From Roseomonas sp. (GTDB taxonomy: Bacteria > Pseudomonadota > Alphaproteobacteria > Acetobacterales > Acetobacteraceae): a stretch of DNA of 42,621 nucleotides. Under the pieces are notes generated by a model. The model was not told where the DNA came from. It saw only the letters and a list, made by a program, of their open reading frames with translations, and searched no databases. The translations under genes were made by a program, and so were the position numbers. The stretch covers positions 1 through 42,621 of the forward strand of contig JADCGF010000048.1 of assembly GCA_020249145.1 (NCBI GenBank). The letters run 5' to 3'. Positions 11,714 to 20,070 of the stretch are shown piece after piece; position 1 is the stretch's first letter; every line of letters begins with the position of its first letter.

Positions 11714-12441
11714 CGACTCAATCTCCCCTCTCCAGTTATGAGAACGATTATAACGCTCACGTTATGGTTGAATATTAGCATGTAATGTCTTAAAGTAAAG
11801 TTGAAATGAACCTTGGAGATATAACCGAAGTGTTCGCTCAACGGCCGGGAATGGATGGAGGTTGGTCATGTTTCACTCTTCTCCCCTGCCCGTCGGCCAT
11901 GAACTGGGCTTTGCACGCCCATGCGGCATATTCTCATTAGCGGAGCCTACCGCGGGCTACTGGTGCGATTCATGATGACGTTTCCCGATCCAACGATGGC
12001 CCCGCGCACCACCAGCCTCATATTCTATGGGCAGATTCACGCTTCTTTCATGAACCGACAGCAGCGATCGGAACACCAGGCGATTGCCCGACAATGTTTC
12101 ATTGAGACGTCCCACACTCTCCCATCGCATTTAGCGTCGCGCCATCAACCGGCACCGGCGTGATATCAGGCCATTGCGGTCGCGTCGCCTAAGCAAGCAC
12201 CCATGGGCTTGGAAATGAACCCGCGACTTGCGCCAGAGAGTTCAACCAGTTCAATGGCGACCGCAGCCGATTTCGCCCAAAATCTTCTCGAGCGTATCTT
12301 CCGCCTGCCAGGCACGAAGCGAAGCCGGCGGGGCCGCATAACCGAAGGCAACTCTGCCCTGCCCGCCCATCTCAACCCTTGGTCACGCATCATGCGGCTA
12401 TTCGGGCTTGGTCAATCGCCCCTTATTTGTGCGAAGAAGCC
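11714..12441 (+). other. 728-bp intergenic gap between capsule operon and tctC
   Basis: No convincing gene is present. The first 150 bp are AT-rich and hold the putative capsule promoter. A 35-codon frame at 11869-11976 follows a GGAGG-like site (reading MFHSSPLPVG), and a minus-strand 39-codon frame around 12256-12375 reads like natural coding sequence (AFGYAAPPASLRAWQAED). Both are too short to assign and could be decayed gene remnants. Confidence 0.4.
11747..11765 (-). promoter_or_regulatory. Candidate promoter and operator of the capsule export operon
   Basis: On the minus strand a perfect TATAAT (11752-11747) lies 34 bp upstream of the lipoprotein ATG. It is overlapped by the inverted repeat ATAACG-CTCA-CGTTAT (11750-11765). 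No good -35 hexamer stands at the expected distance, so an activator could be needed. The surrounding 100 bp are clearly AT-rich compared with the operon. Confidence 0.4.
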
Positions 12442-13398
12442 TCAACGCTGCGACCAGGGCGTCACTTGCCACAGCCGCCGATACTCCGCTTCCTGCCGGC
12501 GCAACCGTTCAAACCAGGCATCGCCCGCCTCATAGGCCGGTTCGGTGAAGCGCCCTTCCAGGATTTTCACAAATTCCGGATCGCGCGCGATATCAACGGT
12601 CGCCTCACGCAGGCGCTGCACAATGGCGGGCGGCGTGGCCGCCGGCATGACCAAGCCCCGTTCAGAGGCCATTTGCACCTGAAAACCCAATTCGATCAGG
12701 GTCGGCACATCCTGGCGGAAGCGGCTGCGCGTGGCGCCACCCTGGGACAGGACGCGGAGCTTATCGGTATTTGCGGTGACCGGGCCAAGGTTCAGCCCCA
12801 TGCTATCCACCTGCTTGCCAAGCACGGCGGTGCGAAGCTGCGGGTCCCCCTGAAATACCACATGGACAAAGCGCGTCCCGGTCGCTGCCTGCAACAATAC
12901 CAATTGCAAATGATCATCCGTGCCCACGCCGGGCGACGCATAGGTGATGGTATCGGGCCGCGCCCGCGCCGCCGCCAGCAGGTCCGCGAGCGTCCGGTAG
13001 GGGCTATCCTCATGCACTGTAATGGCAGACGGATCGGTCACCAGATTGCCGATGCCAACAAAATCATCCAGCTTGAATTGCGCCGTGCGCTCAATCGGGA
13101 TCGTCAGCAAGCCAGGCATATTGGTGGTGCCGATGGTATGCCCATCAGGGCGGGAACGTGCCACCGCCGCCAAGGCAACCTCACCACCCGCGCCGGGGCG
13201 GTTCACCACCACCACTGATCCGCCGATGCGCTTTTCCAGCGCCACCGCATAGCCCCGCGCATCAAGATCGGTCGCGCCGCCTGCCGTGAAGCCGACAATG
13301 ATTTCGATGGGCCGATCAGGCCAGCGCGGCTGCGCCAGGGCGGGCGCCGCAAGCAGCGCGCCGGCTGAGGCCAAAAGACCGCGACGTTGGATGTTCAT
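12442..13398 (-). CDS. Tripartite tricarboxylate transporter receptor, TctC/Bug family
   Basis: The product is a periplasmic substrate-binding protein of about 318 residues. The N-terminus MNIQRRGLLASAGALLAAPALAQ is a Tat-like or Sec signal. RPIEIIVGFTAGGATD, VVVNRPGAGG, DGHTIGTTN and YASPGVGTDDHLQ are the standard Bug-fold motifs. The ATG at 13398 follows GGGAGGG and starts the signal peptide; a longer frame upstream is ignored. It lies 98 bp after the PhoR-like kinase on the same strand. No TctA or TctB membrane genes are adjacent, as is common for Bug receptors. The ligand is unknown, probably a carboxylate or another small organic anion. Confidence 0.9.
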   Translation of the reverse strand: MNIQRRGLLASAGALLAAPALAQPRWPDRPIEIIVGFTAGGATDLDARGYAVALEKRIGGSVVVVNRPGAGGEVALAAVARSRPDGHTIGTTNMPGLLTIPIERTAQFKLDDFVGIGNLVTDPSAITVHEDSPYRTLADLLAAARARPDTITYASPGVGTDDHLQLVLLQAATGTRFVHVVFQGDPQLRTAVLGKQVDSMGLNLGPVTANTDKLRVLSQGGATRSRFRQDVPTLIELGFQVQMASERGLVMPAATPPAIVQRLREATVDIARDPEFVKILEGRFTEPAYEAGDAWFERLRRQEAEYRRLWQVTPWSQR

Positions 13399-13496
13399 GG
13401 ATACCCTCCCGTTTTTGCCCTTCCGGCACAGGGGCGGTGATGCCCCCGCCCGCCCCCGGCTCTCACGCCAATCATGACCGAGAGCGCGCCCTGGCG

Positions 13497-14864
13497 CTAC
13501 CCCATGGGCAGCCAAACATGCACCTTGGTGCCAAGCCCTTCGGTGCTTTCAATCGCAAGCCTTCCGCGATGGCGCATCACGATATGGCGCGTAATGGCAA
13601 GGCCAAGCCCGGTGCCGCCCTTATGGCGGGAACGCGCCGGGTCCACGCGGTAAAACCTTTCGGTCAGGCGCGGGATATGGTGCTTCGCAATGCCGGGGCC
13701 ATCATCGGCAATGCTGAGCAAGGCGCCGGGGCGCGCGGTGCCATCCTCTGCCACCGCAGGCTTCAAGGTGACAGCAATCATCCCGCCGTCACGCCCATGG
13801 TTGATTGCATTTTCCAGGACATTGCGGATCACCTGCGCCACCTGATCCGCATTGGCGGGCCGCGCCACCAGCGCTTCATCCAGGTCCAGTTCCGCCCTTA
13901 AATCGCGCCGCTTCATCAGCGGTGACAGCGCCTCCACTTCCGCGCGTATGATCATGGCAAGCGGTGCTTCGCCGACCGGCGGCTGATGTTCTTCCATCTC
14001 AATCCGCGAGAGGCTCAGCAGATCATCAATCAGCCGACGCATCCGCTCACCCTGTTCGGCCATGATGCCAAGGAAGCGCTGCTGCGCGGCGGGATCATCG
14101 GCGGCAGGGCCGCGCAAGGTTTCAATGAAACCAAGCAGGCTTGCCAAGGGCGTGCGCAATTCATGGCTGGCATTGGCCACGAAATCGGCGCGCGTCCGTT
14201 CAATCGCCGCTTCCCGGCTGCGATCAATCAACAGGATCAAAAGCCGCCCACCATCGGTAAGCGGCGGATCAAGCGGCACAACGCGGGCCGAGACCTCGCG
14301 CGGTACGGGCACGGGCAGATGGAGTTCCGCCGTGGAGGCATGGCCCAAGGCCAACGCATCATCCATGGCGGCGGCCAATACCGGATGGCGAAGCAGCGCC
14401 GCTGCATCCGGCCCCTGCCCAGCCGCTTCCGGCCCAAGCATCGCCCGTGCCGCAGGGTTGGCGCGCAGCACAGCGCGTTCAGCCGAAAGCAGCAGAACGG
14501 GTTCGGGCAGGTTTTCCAGAATGGCGGCATCCGCCCGGCGCAGCCTTTCCAAAAGCGCACCCTGTTCCGCGAGGCCCCGCGCCAGGCGGCGAATACCATC
14601 TGCCAGATCATCCGTGGACGGCAGCGCAGCAACCTCAGCCCTTGCGGGAGCCGCTCTGACTTGCGCCAGCGCCTCACCAAGGCTGACCGCCAGAAGGGCA
14701 AGCCGCGCGCGCCAGCCCCAGGCCAGCGCAAGGCTTCCGAACATCACAGCAGCACAGGCCGCCATGCCCGGCAAAGGCCGCAATTCGCGCGTCAGCATCA
14801 GCAGACAAAGCACCAGCAGCGGCACCGCGCCAATTGCAAAGGCAAGCCGCAGCAGGGGCTTCAT
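13497..14864 (-). CDS. PhoR-like membrane sensor histidine kinase
   Basis: The 455-residue protein has two N-terminal transmembrane helices (about 7-24 and 34-52), then a PAS-like region (ILENLPEPVLLLSAERAVLRAN). The HisKA phosphoacceptor follows (FVANASHELRTPLASLLGF), then HATPase with the N box NVLENAINHG, the G1 box DDGPGI and GGTGLGLAI. The architecture and the SHELRTPLAS..GFIETL motif resemble PhoR, the phosphate-sensing kinase of PhoB. No phoB, phoU or pst genes are in the window, so the partner regulator is elsewhere and the phosphate role is inferred. It starts 27 bp after the LpoA-like gene on the same strand. Confidence 0.85.
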   Translation of the reverse strand: MKPLLRLAFAIGAVPLLVLCLLMLTRELRPLPGMAACAAVMFGSLALAWGWRARLALLAVSLGEALAQVRAAPARAEVAALPSTDDLADGIRRLARGLAEQGALLERLRRADAAILENLPEPVLLLSAERAVLRANPAARAMLGPEAAGQGPDAAALLRHPVLAAAMDDALALGHASTAELHLPVPVPREVSARVVPLDPPLTDGGRLLILLIDRSREAAIERTRADFVANASHELRTPLASLLGFIETLRGPAADDPAAQQRFLGIMAEQGERMRRLIDDLLSLSRIEMEEHQPPVGEAPLAMIIRAEVEALSPLMKRRDLRAELDLDEALVARPANADQVAQVIRNVLENAINHGRDGGMIAVTLKPAVAEDGTARPGALLSIADDGPGIAKHHIPRLTERFYRVDPARSRHKGGTGLGLAITRHIVMRHRGRLAIESTEGLGTKVHVWLPMG

Positions 14865-14891
14865 GTGAAGAACCTGCCGCGCCGCAAGGAT

Positions 14892-16043
14892 CTAGAAACC
14901 AACACCGAGCGGCATCGGCGGTTCCACCAGCACGGCATCGCCATTGGGCGAGACGCGAAACAGCGCGAGGCTGCGATCCACCGCCCCATTGGCGCGCAAT
15001 TGCACCGGGCCATCCACGCCATCAAAGCGCGGCATGGCATCAGGCGATGTGCCGGCCGGCGCAACCGCAAGGCCCGCGGCCATCAGCGCCGCATCATGCG
15101 CAACCCCCGCGATGCGCGGGGCGCGCTGGCCAAAAGCCTGCTGGAAGCGCGCATCAAAGGCGCCGCGGGCGCGTTCATCCGGGGCGGGGAAAAGCGCGCC
15201 ATGCAGGGCGGGTTCATTGGCAAGCCCGGCATCGGCAATCCATAGCGCATGGCCGAGCAGCACGGGCCGTGGATTATGCTGCGCCCCTGCCCTGACCGCC
15301 GCGGCCAATTCCCGCGCCCGGAAGCCGGTAGCGCCAATAACCACCGCATCAATCGGGTTGGTCGCACGTCGAGACATTTCCTGCACCGGCCCGGCCGCGC
15401 CCGCCCTCTCATTGAACAGCGCAATCGCCGGGCTTGGCAGGTTGAAATCCGCCGCCGCCTGCCGCATCGCCGCCGCCAGGGCACGGCCAAAGGCATCATC
15501 CGGCGCCACCATGCCGAATTGCCGCGCGCCGCTTGACATGGCCGATCCCATCACGCGGCGCATCTGCTGTTCCGGCGTGACACCAAGCGTCCAAACCCCC
15601 AGCCTAGCCTGGGACGCATCATTGGTGAAGGCCAGCACCGGCAGGCGCGCAGCCTGGGCAACCGGCGCCGCACCCGCGGTCTCGGCCCCGGTCAGCGGGC
15701 CGACCATGCTGACCGCGCCAAGGCTGACAGCACGCCGCGCGGCATCCCCAGCACCCATGGCCGTGCCCGCCGTATCCAGGGGCACAAATTCCACCCGGCG
15801 GTCATTCTGTTCAAACAGCGCCAATTCCGACGCCTGTTGCAAGGCGCGGCCAAGCGCTTCCTGCTGCCCTGACAGCGGCAACAGTAAAGCGACACGAATC
15901 CGCCCCATATCCGCCGGCGCGCCGCTTGGCGGGGGGCCCACCATGATGGGGGCTTGCGGGGCACAGGCCGCAAGCGCGACAAGCAACCCAAGCGAAGCAA
16001 GGGCGATCAGGCGTGACGACAGCCGATTCAGAAAACGAGGCAC
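14892..16043 (-). CDS. Penicillin-binding protein activator, LpoA-like lipoprotein
   Basis: The 383-residue protein has a lipoprotein signal ending LVALAAC (lipobox) and a periplasmic-binding-protein fold (RVALLLPLSGQQEALGRALQQ, VSMVGPLTGAETAGAAPVAQ, PVLAFTNDAS). LpoA C-domains adopt this fold and activate PBP1A in peptidoglycan synthesis from the outer membrane. Its head-to-head pairing with rsmI supports the call, because lpoA and rsmI are also divergent neighbours in E. coli. The start is a GTG at 16043 with AAGGA upstream. It overlaps the first codons of rsmI on the opposite strand by 31 bp. An alternative is a Leu/Ile/Val-binding ABC receptor, but no ABC genes accompany it. Confidence 0.83.
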   Translation of the reverse strand: MPRFLNRLSSRLIALASLGLLVALAACAPQAPIMVGPPPSGAPADMGRIRVALLLPLSGQQEALGRALQQASELALFEQNDRRVEFVPLDTAGTAMGAGDAARRAVSLGAVSMVGPLTGAETAGAAPVAQAARLPVLAFTNDASQARLGVWTLGVTPEQQMRRVMGSAMSSGARQFGMVAPDDAFGRALAAAMRQAAADFNLPSPAIALFNERAGAAGPVQEMSRRATNPIDAVVIGATGFRARELAAAVRAGAQHNPRPVLLGHALWIADAGLANEPALHGALFPAPDERARGAFDARFQQAFGQRAPRIAGVAHDAALMAAGLAVAPAGTSPDAMPRFDGVDGPVQLRANGAVDRSLALFRVSPNGDAVLVEPPMPLGVGF

Positions 16044-16924
16044 GGTCGGTCCATCCTTCGGCTGCGCCCGCTATCGGGCCTGGCCTGACATTGGTTGCCA
16101 CCCCCATAGGCAATATGGGGGATCTTTCGCCCCGCGCCCTGGCCGCCCTGAAGGCCGCCGATGCGGTGCTGTGTGAGGATAGCAGAACTACCGGGGCAAT
16201 GCTCGCCCGGCTTGGTGTCGCCGTGCGCCTGATTCCCCTGCATGACCATAATGAAGCGTCTGAGCTGCCCCGCATACTGGAAATGCTGCGTCAGGGCCAG
16301 AAATTGGAGCTGGTATCGGATGCCGGCACGCCTTTGGTGAGCGATCCCGGCTTTCGGCTGGTGCGCGCCGCCATTGCCGAAGGCCTGCCGATTTCGGCCA
16401 TTCCCGGCCCCAATGCCGCGATCATGGCCCTGGTGCTGTCCGGCCTGCCGCCCGAGCCCTTCCTGTTTCAAGGTTTTCTCCCGCCGCGCCAAGCCGCGCG
16501 CCAGGCAGCGCTTGGCCGGCTGAAGGCGCTGGAACAAGCCGGGCTTGCCGCCAGCATGATTTTTTACGAGGCACCGCATCGGCTGGCCGAAAGCCTTGCC
16601 GATATGGCGGCGGCCTTTGGCGCCGAGCGCCCGGCAGCCGTGGCGCGCGAAATGACCAAGCGGTTTGAGGAAGTGCGGCGCGACAGCCTGAGCGCGCTTG
16701 CCGCGCATTACGCAAGCGCCGAAGCGCGCGGTGAGATTTGCATCGTGGTCGGCCCCGCAGCCGCCGAGGCAGTGGTTGGCGATGCGGAAGTCACCGCGCA
16801 GTTGCGCGCCGCATTCGCGGGCGGGCTTTCGGTCAAGGATGCGGCGGAAGCGGTTGCCAAGGCCACCGGGCGCAAGCGCCGCGATATCTATCGGGAGGCT
16901 TTGGCCCTATTGGCCGGCACTTAG
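16013..16924 (+). CDS. rsmI: 16S rRNA 2'-O-ribose C1402 methyltransferase RsmI
   Basis: RsmI methylates the ribose of C1402 in the 16S rRNA decoding centre. The tetrapyrrole-methylase fold is clear: TLVATPIGNMGDLSPRA, VLCEDSRTTG, HDHNE, LVSDAGTPLVSDPG, AIPGPNAAIMALVLSGLP, FYEAPHRL. A small C-terminal helical domain ends the protein (GLSVKDAAEAVAKATGRKRRDIY). The start is a GTG at 16013 with AAGGGCGA upstream; no later ATG would keep the SAM-binding N-terminus. It overlaps the divergent LpoA-like start by 31 bp. The YraN/UPF0102 gene that often follows rsmI in alphaproteobacteria is not here; an AspT-type exchanger follows instead. Confidence 0.95.
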   Translation: MTTADSENEARSVHPSAAPAIGPGLTLVATPIGNMGDLSPRALAALKAADAVLCEDSRTTGAMLARLGVAVRLIPLHDHNEASELPRILEMLRQGQKLELVSDAGTPLVSDPGFRLVRAAIAEGLPISAIPGPNAAIMALVLSGLPPEPFLFQGFLPPRQAARQAALGRLKALEQAGLAASMIFYEAPHRLAESLADMAAAFGAERPAAVAREMTKRFEEVRRDSLSALAAHYASAEARGEICIVVGPAAAEAVVGDAEVTAQLRAAFAGGLSVKDAAEAVAKATGRKRRDIYREALALLAGT

Positions 16925-16988
16925 CGCCTTGGCAGGTGGGGCTGTCTCGGCCAGGGTGATATTATTGCGGCGTCAGAGGGGGTAGCAC

Positions 16989-18683
16989 ATGGGAATCGGT
17001 GATCTTGCGCATTTTCTGGAAAAGCATCCGGATCTTGCCGTGTTCCTGGTGCTTGGCCTTGGGTATTTCATCGGTCAGTTCAAGTTTCGCGGCTTTGGCC
17101 TGGGGCCTGTGACGGGCGCGCTTTTCGCCGGCATTCTGATTGGCCAATTCGCGGAAGTACCGGTTTCTGAAGTTGCGCGTTCCATCCTTTTTCTGTTGTT
17201 CCTGTTCGGCATCGGCTATTCGGTCGGGCCGAAATTCCTGAGCGCCGTGAAGGGCGATGGGCTGCCGGGCATTGCCATCGGCATCATTGTGCCGCTCACC
17301 GCCATTGCCACCGCGGTTATTGCCGCGCGTATCCTGGGCCTTGATGCCGGCTTCGCGGCGGGGTTGTTTTCCGGCGGCACCACGGAATCGCCGGCCATCG
17401 GCACGGCGGCCGAGGCGATCCGCGCGCTGCCGCTGCCCAAGGAACAGCGCGATCAGATGATCAGCCACATCGCGGTGGCTGATGCGCTTTGCTATTTGTT
17501 CGGCGCGCTTGGCGTGATCTTGATGTCAACGGTGATTGGCCCCGCCATTCTCCGCATTGATGTCGCGGCAGAAGCGCGCAAGCTCGAAGAAAAATACGGC
17601 ATGACGCATAAGCGTGCCGGCATCGCTTCCGCCTGGCGGCCGGTAGAAATCCGCGCCTATTTGATTGAACCGGGCGCGCTACTGGTCGGCAAGACCGTGG
17701 CGGCGGCGGAAGCCCTGGCCGAAGGGCAGCGCATTTTCATTGAGCGTCTCCGCCGTGGGGATGCGCTACTGGAAGCAAAGCCTGAATTGGTGCTTGAAGC
17801 GGGCGATGTGGTGGCCCTTGAAGCGCGCCGAGAGGTGCTGATTGAATTGCTCGGCCCCAATATGCGGGAAGTTGAGGATAAGGAACTGCTCGATATCGCT
17901 GCGCTTTCGCTTGATGTCTATGTCGCGGGGCGGGAGGTTGTGGGGCGCAGCGTGGCCGAACTCGCCCAATCCCCGGCAGCGCGCGGCGTATTCCTGCGCG
18001 GCATCCTGCGCAGTGGGCTTGAAGTGCCGATAGGGCCGGAAACGCGGCTTGAACGCGGCGATATCATTACCTTGATCGGGACCGAGAAGAATGTGGAAGC
18101 AGCTGCCGCCATAGCCGGCGCTGCGATCCGCCAGAGCGACGCGACGGATTACGTGACGCTTGGGCTTGCGATCTTCGCCGGCGGGTTGATTGGCACCGTG
18201 GTGGGTGTGGATGTCGCCGGCGTGCATATCGCACTTTCCACCAGTGTCGGCACGCTACTGGCCGGGCTTTTCATTGGTTGGCTGCGGTCCCGCCGCCCGC
18301 AATTCGCGCGCATTCCTGATGCGGCGATTGCCATGATGACATCGCTGGGGCTTGCCGCCTTTGTCGGCATGATCGGCCTGCATGCCGGGCCTGTCTTTGT
18401 GGAAGCCGTGCGCGAAGTGGGCTTCGGCCTGCTGATTGCCGGGGTTTTCGTGACGCTGGTGCCGCAATTCATCGGGCTTTTCATCGGACGCTATGTGTTG
18501 CGGATGAACCCGCTTCTGCTGCTGGGCGCGCTTTCCGGCGCGCAAACCATGACGGCGGCGCTGGCAGCATTGCAGGAAAAATCAGGCAGTCCGATTGCGG
18601 TGCTGGGCTATACGGCAGCGGTGCCCTTTGGGCATATCCTGCTGACCTCGGGCGGGACGGTGATTGTTTGGTTGATGAGTTGA
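16989..18683 (+). CDS. AspT/YidE-family aspartate:alanine exchanger-type transporter
   Basis: The 564-residue protein has two membrane halves, each with about five helices, around a central pair of TrkA-C (RCK_C) domains at about 215-375. Signature glycine-rich segments are present in both halves: GLFSGGTTESPAIGTA in the first and ALSGAQTMTAALAALQEKSG in the second. AspT catalyses electrogenic aspartate:alanine exchange, but YidE-type members have unknown substrates and no decarboxylase gene is nearby, so the substrate is undetermined. The start at 16989 follows AGAGGGGG. The last gene of the conserved block, it is followed by an AT-richer stretch. Confidence 0.88.
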   Translation: MGIGDLAHFLEKHPDLAVFLVLGLGYFIGQFKFRGFGLGPVTGALFAGILIGQFAEVPVSEVARSILFLLFLFGIGYSVGPKFLSAVKGDGLPGIAIGIIVPLTAIATAVIAARILGLDAGFAAGLFSGGTTESPAIGTAAEAIRALPLPKEQRDQMISHIAVADALCYLFGALGVILMSTVIGPAILRIDVAAEARKLEEKYGMTHKRAGIASAWRPVEIRAYLIEPGALLVGKTVAAAEALAEGQRIFIERLRRGDALLEAKPELVLEAGDVVALEARREVLIELLGPNMREVEDKELLDIAALSLDVYVAGREVVGRSVAELAQSPAARGVFLRGILRSGLEVPIGPETRLERGDIITLIGTEKNVEAAAAIAGAAIRQSDATDYVTLGLAIFAGGLIGTVVGVDVAGVHIALSTSVGTLLAGLFIGWLRSRRPQFARIPDAAIAMMTSLGLAAFVGMIGLHAGPVFVEAVREVGFGLLIAGVFVTLVPQFIGLFIGRYVLRMNPLLLLGALSGAQTMTAALAALQEKSGSPIAVLGYTAAVPFGHILLTSGGTVIVWLMS

Positions 18684-18832
18684 GGGATTCGGAAAATGAC
18701 CAACCTCTTTTTTGGGAGAGTGCTTTTTGAACCTCTTTAACAATAGCGTTGGAAATGTTAAGAAATGTCCATGTTGTTTGGATAGTGCACTGCAAACACT
18801 GGAAATTCCTACATCGATGAGGAGCGTAAGAT

Positions 18833-19828
18833 ATGGATATCAACGAGGTCACCGGTCTTGCGGATTGGATCGAACAATGGGTGTTGCCTTCAATGGGCAC
18901 TTATGAGCATCTCGTTGCTGCATTAGAGCAAAATGCAAACAATACAACCAAAGTTCCATTGCGCGATTATCTGGAGGCGTTGCGTATCAGCCTCAGCGCA
19001 ATGCCGACTGAGCAATTGACTAAGCGACAATCTGACTTGCTTAGGAAAATTGGAGTTTACGAATTGATTGGCAAGCCCGGATGGCAATTTATCGAAGCCA
19101 CCGTAAAGCAAGGAAACTTTGATCCTGCTACCACGGCCCAGGATAGCAGACGAGCAAAGCAGGATCTCGACAAGCTTGTAACGCTTTTTGATCGGGTCAG
19201 AGCGACGCTTAGGGATGTAATGATTACAGGCGAGGTAACTCCTGAAAGCTCCGAGAAACTAGTGATCTTTCGGGTACAATTTGATGGCGATGCAAGCATA
19301 AAGGACGTCACAGATTTAAAGAATTACGCAATTGATTGGCATGATATAGCCAGGGGAATTACTCTTGCTGTCGGCGAAAGACCTGAAGATGTAGTTGTCA
19401 AAGGCGCATCTACCGGCTCCATCATAGTGACTCTCGCCACCACGTATGTCGCAGCAAAATTATTCGCCCTGATAATGAAAGAGGTCTCACAAATCATAAA
19501 AACCGGGCTTGACATAACAAATACAATTAATGATTTCAGAGAGAAAAGAATTCTTGATGCAGAGGTGGAAAAGGTCCTGAAGAAAAAGAAACAAAAATTA
19601 GAAGAAGAAGGACCGCAGGAAATTCTAGCTCGCCTGAAGGAACATATATCTTACAGCGAATTGCCCCCTGAGAACGAGGGTTTCTTGAAAAAATCGATTG
19701 AGAAATTCATTGATTTCACGAAAAAAGGTGGAGACGTCGATATGATTCCCCCCCCCACCCCCTTCAGAAATTGGAGTTGGGGACGAGGAACAACTGGAAA
19801 ATTTGAGAGACTTGAGCACAGACATTAG
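18833..19828 (+). CDS. Unknown protein with membrane-like segment and coiled coil; frame broken near its 3' end
   Basis: I do not recognise the family. The readable 331 residues have a mostly helical N-terminal half and a segment DVVVKGASTGSIIVTLA followed by about 20 hydrophobic residues. A charged coiled coil (about 245-275) and a lysine-rich tail follow. The overall layout resembles uncharacterised proteins sometimes found near defence loci, but no function is claimed. It starts at 18833 after GAGGAGCG at good spacing. At 19748-19762 a C9-A-C5 tract shifts the frame. Removing one C joins it to a further run ending at 19904 whose sequence (EEQLENLRDLSTDISDAIKE) is a natural coiled coil, giving about 356 residues. 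The present C-terminus after Pro is therefore an artefact of the shift. Base and codon use are clearly more AT-rich than in the neighbours, suggesting transfer. Confidence 0.65.
   Translation: MDINEVTGLADWIEQWVLPSMGTYEHLVAALEQNANNTTKVPLRDYLEALRISLSAMPTEQLTKRQSDLLRKIGVYELIGKPGWQFIEATVKQGNFDPATTAQDSRRAKQDLDKLVTLFDRVRATLRDVMITGEVTPESSEKLVIFRVQFDGDASIKDVTDLKNYAIDWHDIARGITLAVGERPEDVVVKGASTGSIIVTLATTYVAAKLFALIMKEVSQIIKTGLDITNTINDFREKRILDAEVEKVLKKKKQKLEEEGPQEILARLKEHISYSELPPENEGFLKKSIEKFIDFTKKGGDVDMIPPPTPFRNWSWGRGTTGKFERLEHRH
19748..19762 (+). repeat. Poly-C tract (C9-A-C5) causing a frameshift
   Basis: Nine C, one A and five C interrupt the unknown gene. Deleting a single C keeps an open, natural-looking frame to 19904. 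Tracts of this size slip in replication and also in sequencing, so this may be a phase-variable switch, a fixed null mutation or a read error. Confidence 0.8.
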
Positions 19829-19904
19829 CGACGCAATAAAAGAGATGCGTTCAATCAAAGCAGACACCAGGAGATTAATTGAAACCTCCAAGTCCTCATT
19901 TTGA
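19763..19904 (+). pseudogene. Out-of-frame 3' end of the unknown gene
   Basis: Read in the frame one base on, this stretch encodes SEIGVGDEEQLENLRDLS and onward, about 46 residues, to a TGA at 19902-19904. Heptad-like leucine and isoleucine spacing continues the coiled coil of the upstream frame. The stop falls in the loop of a hairpin, which fits the natural gene end. Confidence 0.65.
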
Positions 19905-19920
19905 CCAAGGACTTCGGAGG
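19885..19920 (+). terminator. Hairpin at the natural 3' end of the unknown gene
   Basis: CCTCCAAGTCCT (19885-19896) pairs with AGGACTTCGGAGG (19908-19920) with one bulged C and an 11-nt loop. The loop contains the TGA of the corrected frame. Only a weak T run follows (GGTTTC), so it may be a transcription terminator or an RNA-stabilising hairpin. Confidence 0.5.
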
Positions 19921-20070
19921 GGTTTCATCCACTACCGCAAACATACCATCTAAACCTTTCCTGCGTTCGACGTGCCAATAACGTATGGTGCAGATGGTTA
20001 TCAAAAAAGGGACTATTCCCAGACGGGCAGATTCTCAATCGTAACACAAGGTGAAAGAGGCCATTTCAGT

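Noticed and set aside
11866..12163. Possible small genes in the gap at 11869 and 11921
   Set aside because: They are short, with no recognisable domain and no operon context; listed only as part of the gap.
14892..16043. ABC branched-chain amino-acid receptor
   Set aside because: It has the fold but no permease or ATPase genes; a lipobox and head-to-head pairing with rsmI favour the LpoA-like call.
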